Origin: Saccharopolyspora erythraea
Lineage (GTDB): Bacteria; Actinomycetota; Actinomycetes; Mycobacteriales; Pseudonocardiaceae
Length of the DNA: 64,000 nt
Assembly (NCBI RefSeq): GCF_018141105.1
Contig: NZ_CP054839.1
Coordinates: 2,852,001-2,916,000, forward strand
Direction: 5' to 3'
Position 1 is the first letter of the stretch, and each line of letters begins with the position of its first letter. Position numbers and translations under genes: made by a program. The notes below the pieces were generated by a model. The model ran no database searches and had not been told where the DNA came from. It saw only the letters and a list, made by a program, of their open reading frames with translations. This document shows positions 49,889-58,677 of this stretch, piece after piece.

Positions 49889-50831
49889 GTGGTTCCATCG
49901 AGCTTGTTCACGACCTGTTCACCGACATCTCAGCTCCTCCTCGTTTCCGAGGACGCCGGGTCCAATGTGCCAAACTAACGCGCTTGACCAGCCGGGAACA
50001 GCAGAAGGCCCCCGGAACTGTGTCCGGCGGCACAACGAAACGCGTTTGTTCTGCCACGTTGTGTCGCAGTTCGTCTGAACGCGGGCGGGTGTTCGAACTG
50101 CGCTGGTGAACAACAAACGAATCGTGCCATGAATTGTGCGACCAATTTCCGGAACGGGCGTGCAGATCGAATTCTTTCACCCTTCGAAAATGATCATGAT
50201 CAGGGGTGTTTGCCCAGCCGCTCCGGCCCGGGACCGACCCCGCGCCCGACCGACCCTGCCCCCGACCGAGCACCCCGCCCGCGATCCAGCACGCGACGCC
50301 GCCGGTTCACCACGCCACGAACCCGGCTGCTTCGCCCAGCGTGGTTGCAATCTGCCGCCTCGCGGGACCTGCCAGCAGCTCCTACCTGCCATCCCGGTCC
50401 GCTGGCCGCATCGCGCCGCACCACGCGCGCTCCACTGGCCGCGCCGCAATGCGTCAAGTCCGGTGCGTCTGCCTCCGCGCAGCGGTCAGCTCGGTTCGTC
50501 GCCGAGCCATTCCCGGCGGCCCGTGTCTTCCAGGCCCCGCCGGACCGCCAGGCCCCAGCCGGACCGCCAGGCCCAGCCGGACCGCCAGGCCCCGCCGGAC
50601 CGCCAGGCCCCAGCCGGCCGCCACGCACCAGCTCAACCGCCAGTCTCCGGCCAGGCCCGGACTCCGACCGGGCCCCGCTCGGTGCGCCTGCCAGCCCGGT
50701 CTGCCTGCCCGCGCGGTGCGTCTGTCCGCTCGGTGCGCGTGCCCGCCCGGTCCGACTGCACGCCGCCCGCCGGGTGCGCGCGCCCGCTCCCGGACGCTGC
50801 CGCGTCCGTTCACCCCGCCCGCCCGGCCTGC
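49889..50831. other. ~940-base region without a supported gene
   Basis: The left 300 bases are less GC-rich and include ATGATCAT and a direct repeat of GTTCAC near 49905-49920 in the EAL-GGDEF promoter. The right part is very GC-rich; long open frames exist on both strands but lack ribosome sites, family motifs or consistent codon bias. A short 18-19 bp tandem array lies at about 50548-50621. Confidence 0.55.
50548..50621. repeat. 18-19 bp tandem repeat, four units
   Basis: Units of CCGGACCGCCAGGCCC(C)(A)G differ in length by one base. In one plus-strand frame they give a collagen-like GPPGPA run, but the length changes argue against a protein repeat. Confidence 0.7.
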
Positions 50832-52034
50832 CTACAGGCCGCCCAGGCCGTGATGGGCGTGCGGGCGGCCGAGGGACAGGCCGCCGGTGACCAGCTGCCG
50901 CCGGACCGGCCAGGGGGCGCGGCGGAACATCGCCGTCATGGCCGCCGCAGTTGCGGCCGGGTCGTGGTCGACCGAGAGGAAGGCCGACTGGTGGTGCTGT
51001 GGCAGCGCGAAGAACGACTCGAAGAACTCCGGGACGAGGTTCGGCGGGAACGTCAGCAGCGCCTGCAACGCGCGGCGGCGCAGCGCGTGCGCGGCCAGCG
51101 CGCGGGGTGGCCACAGGATCGACCACGCCGCCCTCGCGGCGGCCGCGGGACCGGCGGGCAGGCCCGCGGTGATGGCCGAGGCGATCCACGGGGCCTTGCG
51201 CAGCGAGGTCGCGACGCTGAAGCCGGTGGCCGGGTGCACCAGGCCGGCCGACGCGCCGAACGGGATCACGCGGCCGGGACGGGGCAGCGGGTCGTCGACG
51301 GGGAAGCGCACGCGTTCCTCGACCGCGCCCTCCGGGATCGCGACCCCGGCCTCGCCGAGCCGGCTCCGCAGACGACGCCGCAGCAGGGCCAGCGGCAGCG
51401 CGGGGCGCCTGGCCAGCGAGGTCTCCTCCAGCAGCACCTGCTCGCCACCCAGTCGCACCCCGTACAGGAACGACGGCCAGCCGCCTCGCGTGTCGGGCGC
51501 GGGCCGCCAGTCCATGAACAGGCCGGTGCCCCGCGGACACAGCCCGGCCGCCTCGTGCTCCTCCAGCACGACGCCGACCGCGGTCTGCTGGGCGGAGGTG
51601 CGCGGCGGTCTGCCGCCGGAGAGGACGCGGGCCGCGCCCGAGGCGTCGACGACGACGGCCGATGCGATGCGGCGACCGTCCTTGAGGTGCACCGTCGAAC
51701 CGGTCGACCCGTGCTCGGCGGAGACCACGCGGCCCGAGATCTCGGTGACGTCGTCGCGCCAGAGGTGCTTCCACAGGGTCGCGTTGTCGATGACCGCGTA
51801 TGCCCGCGGCCACTCGTGCATGGTCGTGCCGAAGGCGCGCATCCGGCCCATGACCTCCGAGAGCGCCGACTGCGGCACCGAGGCCGGGAGTTCGTCGCAC
51901 CAGGCGGCGTAGGTCTGCGGCCAGACCCGCCGCGGGTTCGGGTCGATCAGGGCGACCTGCAGGCCGGTATCGCTGGCGGCCGCCGCGACGGCGCGGCCGG
52001 CGGGTCCAGCACCCACGACTACGACATCCACCAC
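50832..52034 (-). CDS. crtY: Lycopene beta-cyclase family protein
   Basis: 400 aa. FAD/NAD fold start VDVVVVGAGPAGRAVAAAA, VVDASGAARVL, and the cyclase C-terminal region (PFGASAGLVHPATGFSVATSL, FFESFFALPQHHQSAFLS). Closes the ends of lycopene to beta-carotene. No other carotenoid gene is nearby. GTG start 52034, divergent from dgt. Confidence 0.88.
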   Translation of the reverse strand: MVDVVVVGAGPAGRAVAAAASDTGLQVALIDPNPRRVWPQTYAAWCDELPASVPQSALSEVMGRMRAFGTTMHEWPRAYAVIDNATLWKHLWRDDVTEISGRVVSAEHGSTGSTVHLKDGRRIASAVVVDASGAARVLSGGRPPRTSAQQTAVGVVLEEHEAAGLCPRGTGLFMDWRPAPDTRGGWPSFLYGVRLGGEQVLLEETSLARRPALPLALLRRRLRSRLGEAGVAIPEGAVEERVRFPVDDPLPRPGRVIPFGASAGLVHPATGFSVATSLRKAPWIASAITAGLPAGPAAAARAAWSILWPPRALAAHALRRRALQALLTFPPNLVPEFFESFFALPQHHQSAFLSVDHDPAATAAAMTAMFRRAPWPVRRQLVTGGLSLGRPHAHHGLGGL

Positions 52035-52084
52035 GTGAGCATCAGATCACGCCCGTCGCGGTGCGTGCCTTCCGACCGGCGTTC

Positions 52085-52090
52085 TATAAC
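52085..52090 (+). promoter_or_regulatory. Leaderless -10 box of dgt
   Basis: TATAAC, eight bases before ATG 52099. A start at the in-frame GTG 52093 would lie too close to the -10 to be transcribed, so ATG 52099 is preferred. Confidence 0.6.
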
Positions 52091-52098
52091 GTGTGGCC

Positions 52099-53679
52099 AT
52101 GCACCAGCCGGAAACCGACAGGACAAGCCGTCGAAGCGAACGAACCGGACACCTGCACCCGGCGGGCGACCTCGCGGCGAGCCCGTTCCGGGCCGACCGC
52201 GACCGGGTGTCGAGCTCGGCGTTCTTCGCCCGACTGGGTGGGGTCACCCAGGTCGTCAGCCCGAGCGGTTCCGGGCTGCTGCTGCACAACCGGCTGACCC
52301 ACAGCCTCAAGGTCGCCAACGTCGCCCGGGCTCTGGCCGAGCGGCTTTCGGCGAGCAGCCGCGACGTCGAACTGCTGGAGCGCCTCGGTGGCTGCGACGT
52401 CGACGTGGTGGAGGCCGCCGCGCTCGGACACGACCTCGGCCACCCGCCGTTCGGCCACCTCGGGGAGAGCGTCCTGGACCGGCTGGCCCGGCAGCGCTTC
52501 GACCTGCCCGACGGCTTCGAGGGCAACGCGCAGTCGTTCCGCATCGTCAGCCGCATAGACGTGCGCGGTGTCGGCGCCGAGGGCCTCGACCTGACCGCGG
52601 CCGTCCGGGCGGCGCTGCTGAAGTACCCGTGGACGCGGCTCTCCCGCCCGCATCCGCACCCCCGCGACATGCCCTCGCCCCCGCGCGGCGCGTCCGAACC
52701 CGAGGACGCGCCGGGCACCGGCTCGGCGAAATTCTCCTGCTACGTCACCGAACTGGGCGACATGCGGGACTGCCGGGCCGCCTTCGCCGGCCGCATCGCC
52801 GACTGGCAGCAGACGGTCGAAGCGTCGATCATGGACACCGCCGACGACATCGCCTACGCGATCCACGACCTCGAGGACTTCCACCGCGTCGGCATCCTCC
52901 AGCACACCACGGTCTCGCAGGAGCTGACCGCGTGGCTGGGGCAGTTCACCGAGCTGGCCACGCTGACCGACGCCGAGCTCGCGGGCGCCGGCCCGCGGCA
53001 GGGCCGGTCGCTGGAGTGGCTGCGGCGCAGGCTGCACGCCAAGGACTCGTGGATCGCCGACGACGAGGCGTTCGTCAGCGCCGTGAAGAAGGTCGTGGCC
53101 AACCTGGTCACCAAGCTGCTGGAAGTCCCGTTCGACCGTTCCAAGCAGGCCGAGCAGTCGGTCGCGGCGTTCTCGGGTGAGTGGACGCAGCGCCTCGTGG
53201 AGGGCATCGAGCTGCACGAGCACCCGACGACCCGGTCCGGGCACGTCGCCCTCGCGGTCGACCAGTGGCACGAGGTGCAGGTGCTCAAGTTCGTGCACCG
53301 CCACTTCGTCCTCCAGCGCCCCGACCTCGCGCTGCACCAGCGCGGCCAGGACAGATTGCTGAGCAAGCTGGTCGAGGCGCTGGACAACTGGCTGATCGAC
53401 CGCAGCGAGTCGGCCCGCCTCCCGCACCGGCTGCGAGACCTGTTCGACGGCGCCCGCGCGGAGTTCGAGGAGCTGCGCGCCCAGGAGCCGGAACTGCTGG
53501 TCCGGCCCGGCGAAGCGCTGCCGACCGGCAGCGAGGGCGAACAGCACCTCGAACGGATGGCCCGCGGGCGAGCGGTGGTCGACTTCATCGCGTCGCTGAC
53601 CGACGACCAGGCCGCCGCACTGCTGGAGGCGCTGTCCGGTCGCACGACGCAGTTGTGGAGCGACACGTTTGTCCTCTAG
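52099..53679 (+). CDS. dgt: Deoxyguanosinetriphosphate triphosphohydrolase-like (HD) protein
   Basis: 526 aa. Hydrolyses dNTPs to nucleosides and triphosphate. HD-domain metal motif: RLTHSLKVANVARAL, then ALGHDLGHPPFGHLGE and later MDTADDIAYAIHDLEDF. Length suits the Dgt type 1 group. Overlaps the next gene by 11 bases. Confidence 0.92.
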   Translation: MHQPETDRTSRRSERTGHLHPAGDLAASPFRADRDRVSSSAFFARLGGVTQVVSPSGSGLLLHNRLTHSLKVANVARALAERLSASSRDVELLERLGGCDVDVVEAAALGHDLGHPPFGHLGESVLDRLARQRFDLPDGFEGNAQSFRIVSRIDVRGVGAEGLDLTAAVRAALLKYPWTRLSRPHPHPRDMPSPPRGASEPEDAPGTGSAKFSCYVTELGDMRDCRAAFAGRIADWQQTVEASIMDTADDIAYAIHDLEDFHRVGILQHTTVSQELTAWLGQFTELATLTDAELAGAGPRQGRSLEWLRRRLHAKDSWIADDEAFVSAVKKVVANLVTKLLEVPFDRSKQAEQSVAAFSGEWTQRLVEGIELHEHPTTRSGHVALAVDQWHEVQVLKFVHRHFVLQRPDLALHQRGQDRLLSKLVEALDNWLIDRSESARLPHRLRDLFDGARAEFEELRAQEPELLVRPGEALPTGSEGEQHLERMARGRAVVDFIASLTDDQAAALLEALSGRTTQLWSDTFVL

Positions 53680-54343
53680 ATCGAGGCAGCTCCCGGGTGG
53701 TGGCCGCGCGGTGGAGGTGGCGCCGGAACGGCTGGAGGGCTGGTTCCGGCGCTTCGCCGACGGCCACGGCGGTGCGGTGGGCACCAGTGTCGCGCCGGAG
53801 CGGGTCGAGGTCCGTGCCGCCGACGGTGCCCGCGCGGCGGTCGACGTCCCGTTCGCTCCGCTGGCCCCGCCGCACGGCGATGCCGAGGGGCTGGAGGTCA
53901 CCTCGCTGGTCGAGCACGTGACCACACCGCGCACAATCGGTCTGGTGCTGGTCCGGCTCGGCGCGCACAGCGTGGGGGTCAGCCGGGGCGGGCGGGTGGA
54001 GCGCTCGAGCACCGACCGGCACCTGGTCCACGGCAGGAACAAGGCGGGCGGCTGGTCGCAGCAGCGGTTCGCCCGGCGCAGGGAAGGCCAGTCGCGGCGC
54101 GCGCTCGACGCGGCCGCCGACGCGGTCGCCCGCGTGCTGCTGCCCGAGCGCGCCGAGCTCGACGCCGTCGTCCTCGGAGGCGACCGCCAGGCCCTCGACG
54201 CGCTGCGCGCGGACCCCAGGCTGACCACCCTGCTGGCCTCGGCCGAGCCGCGCGTGCTCGACGTGCCCGAGCCGAGGCGGACCGTCCTCGACGAGGCGGC
54301 CCGCCGCGCCATCGCGGTCGAGGTCGAGATCCACGACGCCTGA
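53669..54343 (+). CDS. acVLRF1-family peptidyl-tRNA hydrolase (ribosome rescue)
   Basis: 224 aa. VLRF1 domains resemble eRF1/Vms1 and release nascent chains from stalled large subunits. The catalytic loop is visible: GRNKAGGWSQQRFARRREGQ, with the Gln expected to align the hydrolytic water. TTG 53669 (GGAG 9 bases upstream) overlaps the dgt end; GTG 53711 is an alternative. Cytosolic; no zinc-finger extension. Confidence 0.85.
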   Translation: MSSRSRQLPGGGRAVEVAPERLEGWFRRFADGHGGAVGTSVAPERVEVRAADGARAAVDVPFAPLAPPHGDAEGLEVTSLVEHVTTPRTIGLVLVRLGAHSVGVSRGGRVERSSTDRHLVHGRNKAGGWSQQRFARRREGQSRRALDAAADAVARVLLPERAELDAVVLGGDRQALDALRADPRLTTLLASAEPRVLDVPEPRRTVLDEAARRAIAVEVEIHDA

Positions 54344-54532
54344 GCGGCACTCGTATACGGCGACAGCCTGCGGAGCGTGGCGATCCCAACACTGCCGGTG
54401 ACGAACCGATCCGTGACGGCAACCGCATACGCACGGGTAGTGTCCTGCACGTCAGCCCGCTGCCATCGGAAAGCCCCGCGCGGTGTGAGCAAGCCGATTC
54501 AGGTGGCCGGAAATCCGCTGGACGGCCACCGG

Positions 54533-54538
54533 TACACT
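54533..54538 (+). promoter_or_regulatory. Leaderless -10 box for the ABC-F leader ORF
   Basis: TACACT followed by six bases and GTG 54545, the spacing seen for leaderless transcripts elsewhere in the window. Confidence 0.5.
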
Positions 54539-54544
54539 CGACGG

Positions 54545-54607
54545 GTGGTTCGTGAGCGCCCCGTAGTCCGGGTTCGGGTTAACAGAAGAACCCGGCAAGC
54601 CTATTAG
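54545..54607 (+). CDS. Putative 20-aa Arg-rich leader peptide
   Basis: VVRERPVVRVRVNRRTRQAY: seven arginines in 20 residues. The coding segment contains the hairpin CCGGGTTC (54568-54575)/GAACCCGG (54588-54595); an alternative pairing GGGTT/AACCC (54576-54580/54589-54593) is possible. Followed by another stem, GCGTTC-GTGTGT-GAACGC (54657-54674), before the ABC-F start. This looks like ribosome-mediated attenuation, a known mode of control for ABC-F genes; not proven. Confidence 0.45.
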   Translation: MVRERPVVRVRVNRRTRQAY

Positions 54608-54700
54608 CGGCGACCGCGCTCACCGGTTTCGAGCCTTGTCCTGGCCCGGCCGGTGGGCGTTCGTGTGTGAACGCTCGACCACCGACTTCCGGAGTTTTCC

Positions 54701-56329
54701 TTGATCTCTGCCACCGGCCTGGAACTGCGTGCGGGCTCTCGCATCCTGCTGTCCGAAGCGACGCTGCGCGTCCAGCCGGGCGACCGCATCGGCCTGGTGG
54801 GCCGCAACGGCGCGGGCAAGACGACCACGCTGCGCGTGCTCGCGGGCGAGGGCCAGCCGTACGCGGGTGAGGTGCTGCGCCGCGGGGAGCTCGGCTACCT
54901 GCCGCAGGACCCGCGCGAAGGCGACCTGTCGGTCACCGCCAAGGACCGGGTGCTCTCCGCCCGCGGCCTCGACCAGCTCCTGCGCGACATGGAGAAGGCG
55001 CAGTCGGAGATGGCCGAGCTGGCCGACGACCGCCAGCGGGACAAGGCGGTCGCCCGCTACGGGCGGCTGGAGGAGCGCTTCGCCGCCCGCGGCGGCTACG
55101 CCGCCGAGAGCGAGGCGGGCCGGATCTGCAGCAACCTCGGCCTGGCCGACCGGGTGCTCAGCCAGCCGCTGCGCACGCTCTCCGGTGGGCAGCGGCGCCG
55201 CGTCGAGCTCGCCCGCATCCTGTTCGCCGCCTCCGAGGCGGGGCCGGGCGGCAGGTCGGCGACCACGCTGCTGCTGGACGAGCCGACCAACCACCTCGAC
55301 GCCGACTCGATCAACTGGCTGCGCGAGTTCCTCAAGGCCCACGACGGCGGACTCGTGGTCATCAGCCACGACGTCGACCTGCTGGCCGCGGTGGTGAACA
55401 AGGTCTGGTTCCTCGACGCGATCCGCGGCGAGGCCGACGTCTACAACATGGACTGGAAGCGCTACCAGGAGGCGCGGGCCGCCGACGAGAAGCGCCGCAG
55501 GCGAGAGCGCGCCAACGCCGAGAAGAAGGCGTCGGCGCTGATGGCCCAGGCGGACAAGATGCGCGCCAAGGCGACCAAGGCGGTCGCCGCCCAGAACATG
55601 GCGCGCCGTGCCGAGAAGCTGGTATCCGGCCTGGACGCCGAGCAGGCGCAGGAGAAGGTCGCCAAGATCCGCTTCCCCGATCCGGCGCCCTGCGGTCGCA
55701 CGCCGCTGACCGCTGACGGTTTGTCGAAGTCCTACGGCTCCCTGGAGATCTTCACCGGCGTCGACCTGGCCGTCGACCGCGGCTCCAAGGTCGTCGTGCT
55801 CGGCCTCAACGGTGCGGGCAAGACCACCCTGCTGCGGCTGCTGGGCGGGATGGAAAAGCCCGACTCCGGCGCCATCGTGCCTGGTCACGGGCTCCGGCTG
55901 GGTTACTACGCCCAGGAGCACGAGACGCTGGACCACGACGCGACCGTGTGGGAGAACGTGCGCAGCGCCGCGCCGGACACCTCCGAGCAGCAGCTTCGCA
56001 CGCTGCTGGGCGCCTTCCTGTTCAGCGGTGAACAACTGCAGCAGCCCGCGGGCACGCTTTCCGGTGGCGAGAAGACCCGGCTCGCGCTGGCGGGCCTGGT
56101 CTCCAGCGCCGCCAACGTCCTGCTGCTCGACGAGCCGACGAACAACCTCGACCCCGCCAGCCGCGAGCAGGTGCTGGACGCCCTGCGCAGCTTCACGGGC
56201 GCGGTCGTGCTGGTCACCCACGACCCCGGAGCGGTTGAGGCATTGCAACCGGAACGGGTGATCCTCCTCCCGGACGGTACCGAGGACCACTGGTCGCAGG
56301 ACTACCTGGAGCTGGTCCAGCTCGCCTGA
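54701..56329 (+). CDS. ABC-F family ATPase (ribosome-associated)
   Basis: 542 aa, two ABC domains, no membrane segments. Walker A LVGRNGAGKTTTL and VLGLNGAGKTTLL; signatures TLSGGQRRRVELA and TLSGGEKTRLALA; Walker B LLLDEPTNHLDADS and LLLDEPTNNLDPAS. The charged linker (EKRRRRERANAEKKASALMAQ region) is the P-site tRNA interaction motif of ABC-F proteins. It could be a translation factor like EttA/Uup or an antibiotic-protection protein; sequence alone does not decide. TTG start 54701 with GGAG nearby. Confidence 0.92.
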   Translation: MISATGLELRAGSRILLSEATLRVQPGDRIGLVGRNGAGKTTTLRVLAGEGQPYAGEVLRRGELGYLPQDPREGDLSVTAKDRVLSARGLDQLLRDMEKAQSEMAELADDRQRDKAVARYGRLEERFAARGGYAAESEAGRICSNLGLADRVLSQPLRTLSGGQRRRVELARILFAASEAGPGGRSATTLLLDEPTNHLDADSINWLREFLKAHDGGLVVISHDVDLLAAVVNKVWFLDAIRGEADVYNMDWKRYQEARAADEKRRRRERANAEKKASALMAQADKMRAKATKAVAAQNMARRAEKLVSGLDAEQAQEKVAKIRFPDPAPCGRTPLTADGLSKSYGSLEIFTGVDLAVDRGSKVVVLGLNGAGKTTLLRLLGGMEKPDSGAIVPGHGLRLGYYAQEHETLDHDATVWENVRSAAPDTSEQQLRTLLGAFLFSGEQLQQPAGTLSGGEKTRLALAGLVSSAANVLLLDEPTNNLDPASREQVLDALRSFTGAVVLVTHDPGAVEALQPERVILLPDGTEDHWSQDYLELVQLA

Positions 56330-56553
56330 GCGAGGCGTGGGGCCCCCGAATCGGGTGCCGATACCACGAGCAAGCAGAGTCCCGGGGCTACTACGTATGG
56401 ATTAGTGCATTCCGGTGATCGACGGGGCGTGAACCTCGGTTGGCGCCGGATCTTTTTCCATGATCGCCTGGCGTTTGCGGCTTTCCTGTTCGATCATTGC
56501 GCTGACAGGGGTCGCGAGCGGCCCGACCTGCTCGGAGGGAAGGCGGGGACACT

Positions 56554-56763
56554 GTGGCTGACCTGAAGAAAGGTGCGCGTATCACCGGAAGCGCACGGGA
56601 CAAGCTTGCCAGTGACCTGAAGAAGAAGTACGAGAAGGGGGCCAGTATCCGCGCTCTGGCGGAGGCGACCGGCCGGTCCTACGGATTCGTCCACCGGGTT
56701 CTGAGCGAATCCGGCGTGCAGCTTCGGGGCCGCGGTGGCGCGACCCGGACCAAGAAGAAGTGA
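56554..56763 (+). CDS. Small helix-turn-helix protein
   Basis: 69 aa. A single HTH (GASIRALAEATGRSYGFVHRVLSESG) flanked by Lys-rich tails (DLKKKYEKG; TRTKKK). Very basic, probably DNA-binding. Conserved small actinobacterial protein to my recollection; function unknown. GTG 56554 after GAGGGAAGG. The 224 bases before it show no gene. Confidence 0.8.
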   Translation: MADLKKGARITGSARDKLASDLKKKYEKGASIRALAEATGRSYGFVHRVLSESGVQLRGRGGATRTKKK

Positions 56764-56921
56764 GCACGAGCGACACCTGTCGCCGACCGCGCAAGGCCGG
56801 ACGGGGCGTGATCGCGCGCCGAGCCGCCCGGTGAGGTCGATGTCCTGCTCACGCGGCCGCTCCTTGATCGGCGGGTACGCTTGGCGCCGACCGATCAACG
56901 CAAATCTGCATGGAGGGTCGC

Positions 56922-57728
56922 GTGGCGGAGTCGACAGTGGACGCCGACCTGCTGGATCGTGGCGGTGTGGGGCTCACGATCCAGGGTCGGCGTGCCACGA
57001 TCACTCTGAATCGTCCGGACAAGCTCAACGCGCAGACCCCGCAGACCTGGTACGCGCTGCGGGAGATCGGTCAGAGCCTGGATTCCGACATCCGGGTCGT
57101 GGTCGTCCGCGGTGAGGGCAGGGCCTTCTCCGCCGGACTCGACCGCAGGCTGTTCGGTTTCGACGAGGTCGAGGGTTCGCCCGGCGTGATGTCGCTGGGC
57201 AGACGCCCGACGGAGCAGGCCGACGCCGAGATCGCCGGTTTCCAGCAGGGGTTCAGCTGGCTGCGCGATCCCGACCGCGTGACCATCGCGGCCGTGCAGG
57301 GCCACGCCATCGGCGCGGGGTTCCAGCTCGCGCTGGCCTGCGACCTGCGGGTGCTGGCCAGTGACGCGCGGCTGCGGATGGCCGAGACGACCCTGGGCCT
57401 GGTACCGGACCTGGGCGGCACGTTGCCGCTGGTCCGGGCGGTGGGCTATGCCAAGGCGGTGGAGATCTGCCTGGCCGGCCGCGAGGTGACGGCCGAGGAG
57501 GCGGAGCGGATCGGCCTGGCCAACTCGGTGGTGCCCGCCGAGGAGCTGGACAGCGCCGCCGACGAGCTCGCCGAGGCCGTTGCCGCGCCGCCGGCCGGTG
57601 CCGCCCGCGAGACACTCGCGTTGCTCGCCCAGGCCGAGGAGGCTGTGGAGCTGGAGCAGCAGCTGGCCGCCGAACGCTCGGCGCAGCTTCGGCGCATCAC
57701 CGAGATGATCGAGCTGCACGAAGCCTGA
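56922..57728 (+). CDS. Enoyl-CoA hydratase/isomerase family protein
   Basis: 268 aa crotonase. Oxyanion-hole segments GRAFSAGLD and QGHAIGAGFQLALACDLRV; catalytic-type glutamate in ETTLGLVPDLGGT. Hydrates enoyl-CoA in fatty-acid oxidation or a related step. GTG 56922 has GGAGGG 4 bases upstream; ATG 56910 would put that site inside the gene. A TACGCT box at 56876-56881 is a plausible -10. Confidence 0.9.
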   Translation: MAESTVDADLLDRGGVGLTIQGRRATITLNRPDKLNAQTPQTWYALREIGQSLDSDIRVVVVRGEGRAFSAGLDRRLFGFDEVEGSPGVMSLGRRPTEQADAEIAGFQQGFSWLRDPDRVTIAAVQGHAIGAGFQLALACDLRVLASDARLRMAETTLGLVPDLGGTLPLVRAVGYAKAVEICLAGREVTAEEAERIGLANSVVPAEELDSAADELAEAVAAPPAGAARETLALLAQAEEAVELEQQLAAERSAQLRRITEMIELHEA

Positions 57729-57744
57729 CCATGAGTGCGCAGGT

Positions 57745-57766
57745 CCCGGTGGCGGTGACCACCGGG
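57745..57766. terminator. Hairpin between the crotonase and SIS genes
   Basis: CCCGGTGG-CGGTGA-CCACCGGG, between converging genes. Confidence 0.6.
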
Positions 57767-57784
57767 CCCTTCTGCGTCCGCGGG

Positions 57785-58525
57785 TTACTGGAGACCGGGC
57801 ACCCGCTTGCCGTAGTGCGCCAGGTTGGCGGCGTTGGCCTCGTCGCCGCCGACGGTGTTCGAGCTGCGCCAGACCGGCAGGTCGACGCCCGCCGCGCGGG
57901 CCGCGTCGTGCAGCTCCACCAGCAGCAGGTTCCACACGTGGACGTTGGTCAGCGACGACAGCGGGGCGGTGACCGGGGCGTGCGGCGGGTAGCTCGCGTC
58001 GCCGCCGGGGACCATCGTGTCCAGCACGATGGTGGCCTGTTCGGCCAGTGTCGTCCCCGCGCGTTTGGGCGCCTCCGCGCTGGCGGCGGGGGAGGTGACC
58101 GCGACGACCGGTGAGCCCGCCGAGCGCGCCGACATCGCGAGCTCGACCGGGTAGGGGTTGACCCCGGAGTTGGAGAACACCACCAGCGCGTCGGTGCCGC
58201 CGCGGAACCCGGCCTCGGTGATCACCAGCTCGGCCAGTCCGGTGCGGCGTTCGGTCCTGGTGCTGGGTACCGCGCCGTGCAGCGGCAGCAGGTCGGGGTG
58301 GTAGAGCGGGCGGACGGCGGCGAGCCCGCCCGCCCGGTAGAAGGTCTCCATCACTCCGGCGAGTGAATGTCCGGCGCCCGCGGTGTAGATCAGGCCGTCC
58401 GAGCGGATGCAGTCGAGCAGGCGGGCGGCGGCGTCGCGCAGTCCGGCGGCGTTGTGCTCACCCACCTCGCGCAGGTGGGCGAGGCTGTGTTCGGCGTGTG
58501 CGGACGCGGACGCGTTCTCGGGCAT
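57785..58525 (-). CDS. SIS-domain sugar isomerase-like protein (UPF0309 type)
   Basis: 246 aa. Sugar-phosphate-binding SIS domain: GLIYTAGAGHSLAGVMETFYRAGG, VVFSNSGVNPYPVELAM and VWNLLLVELHD. Related proteins are annotated as sugar isomerases and often sit near amino-sugar functions. A DasR-like element about 37 bases upstream supports a link to N-acetylglucosamine metabolism (inference). ATG 58525. Confidence 0.85.
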   Translation of the reverse strand: MPENASASAHAEHSLAHLREVGEHNAAGLRDAAARLLDCIRSDGLIYTAGAGHSLAGVMETFYRAGGLAAVRPLYHPDLLPLHGAVPSTRTERRTGLAELVITEAGFRGGTDALVVFSNSGVNPYPVELAMSARSAGSPVVAVTSPAASAEAPKRAGTTLAEQATIVLDTMVPGGDASYPPHAPVTAPLSSLTNVHVWNLLLVELHDAARAAGVDLPVWRSSNTVGGDEANAANLAHYGKRVPGLQ

Positions 58526-58561
58526 GGGCGGGCGCTCCTGGTGGGCGACAACAGGTTCCGA

Positions 58562-58577
58562 GGAGGTCTATACCAAT
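58562..58577 (-). promoter_or_regulatory. DasR-like (dre) operator upstream of the SIS gene
   Basis: On the minus strand ATTGGTATAGACCTCC, close to the dre consensus A(C/T)TGGTCTAGACCA(G/A)T; the core GGTATAGACC is an imperfect dyad. DasR is the GntR-family amino-sugar regulator of actinobacteria. The site could also serve the divergent TetR gene. Confidence 0.6.
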
Positions 58578-58677
58578 GCCGCGACACGGGTCAACCGCGT
58601 TCACCCCTCCCACCGTCCGGCCCGTGACGGCGATAGGCTGTTGATCACGTCATGACGATCGAGCCGCCAGGGGACGC

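Larger units (their letters stand above)
54344..54700. other. Regulatory leader region of the ABC-F gene
   Basis: 357 bases holding a leaderless small ORF and two hairpins (entries below). No other gene is supported. Confidence 0.6.

Noticed and set aside
49905-49950. BldD operator upstream of the EAL-GGDEF gene
   Set aside because: The GTTCAC direct repeats do not fit the BldD consensus spacing or palindromic form.
46724-49978. Open frame of over 1,000 codons on the plus strand across GH92 and the EAL-GGDEF gene
   Set aside because: Antisense shadow of two well-supported genes and of the repeat array between them.
50129-50890. Collagen-like protein gene on the plus strand
   Set aside because: No ribosome site; repeat units differ by one base, so only part is in frame; the 3' end runs into crtY antisense.
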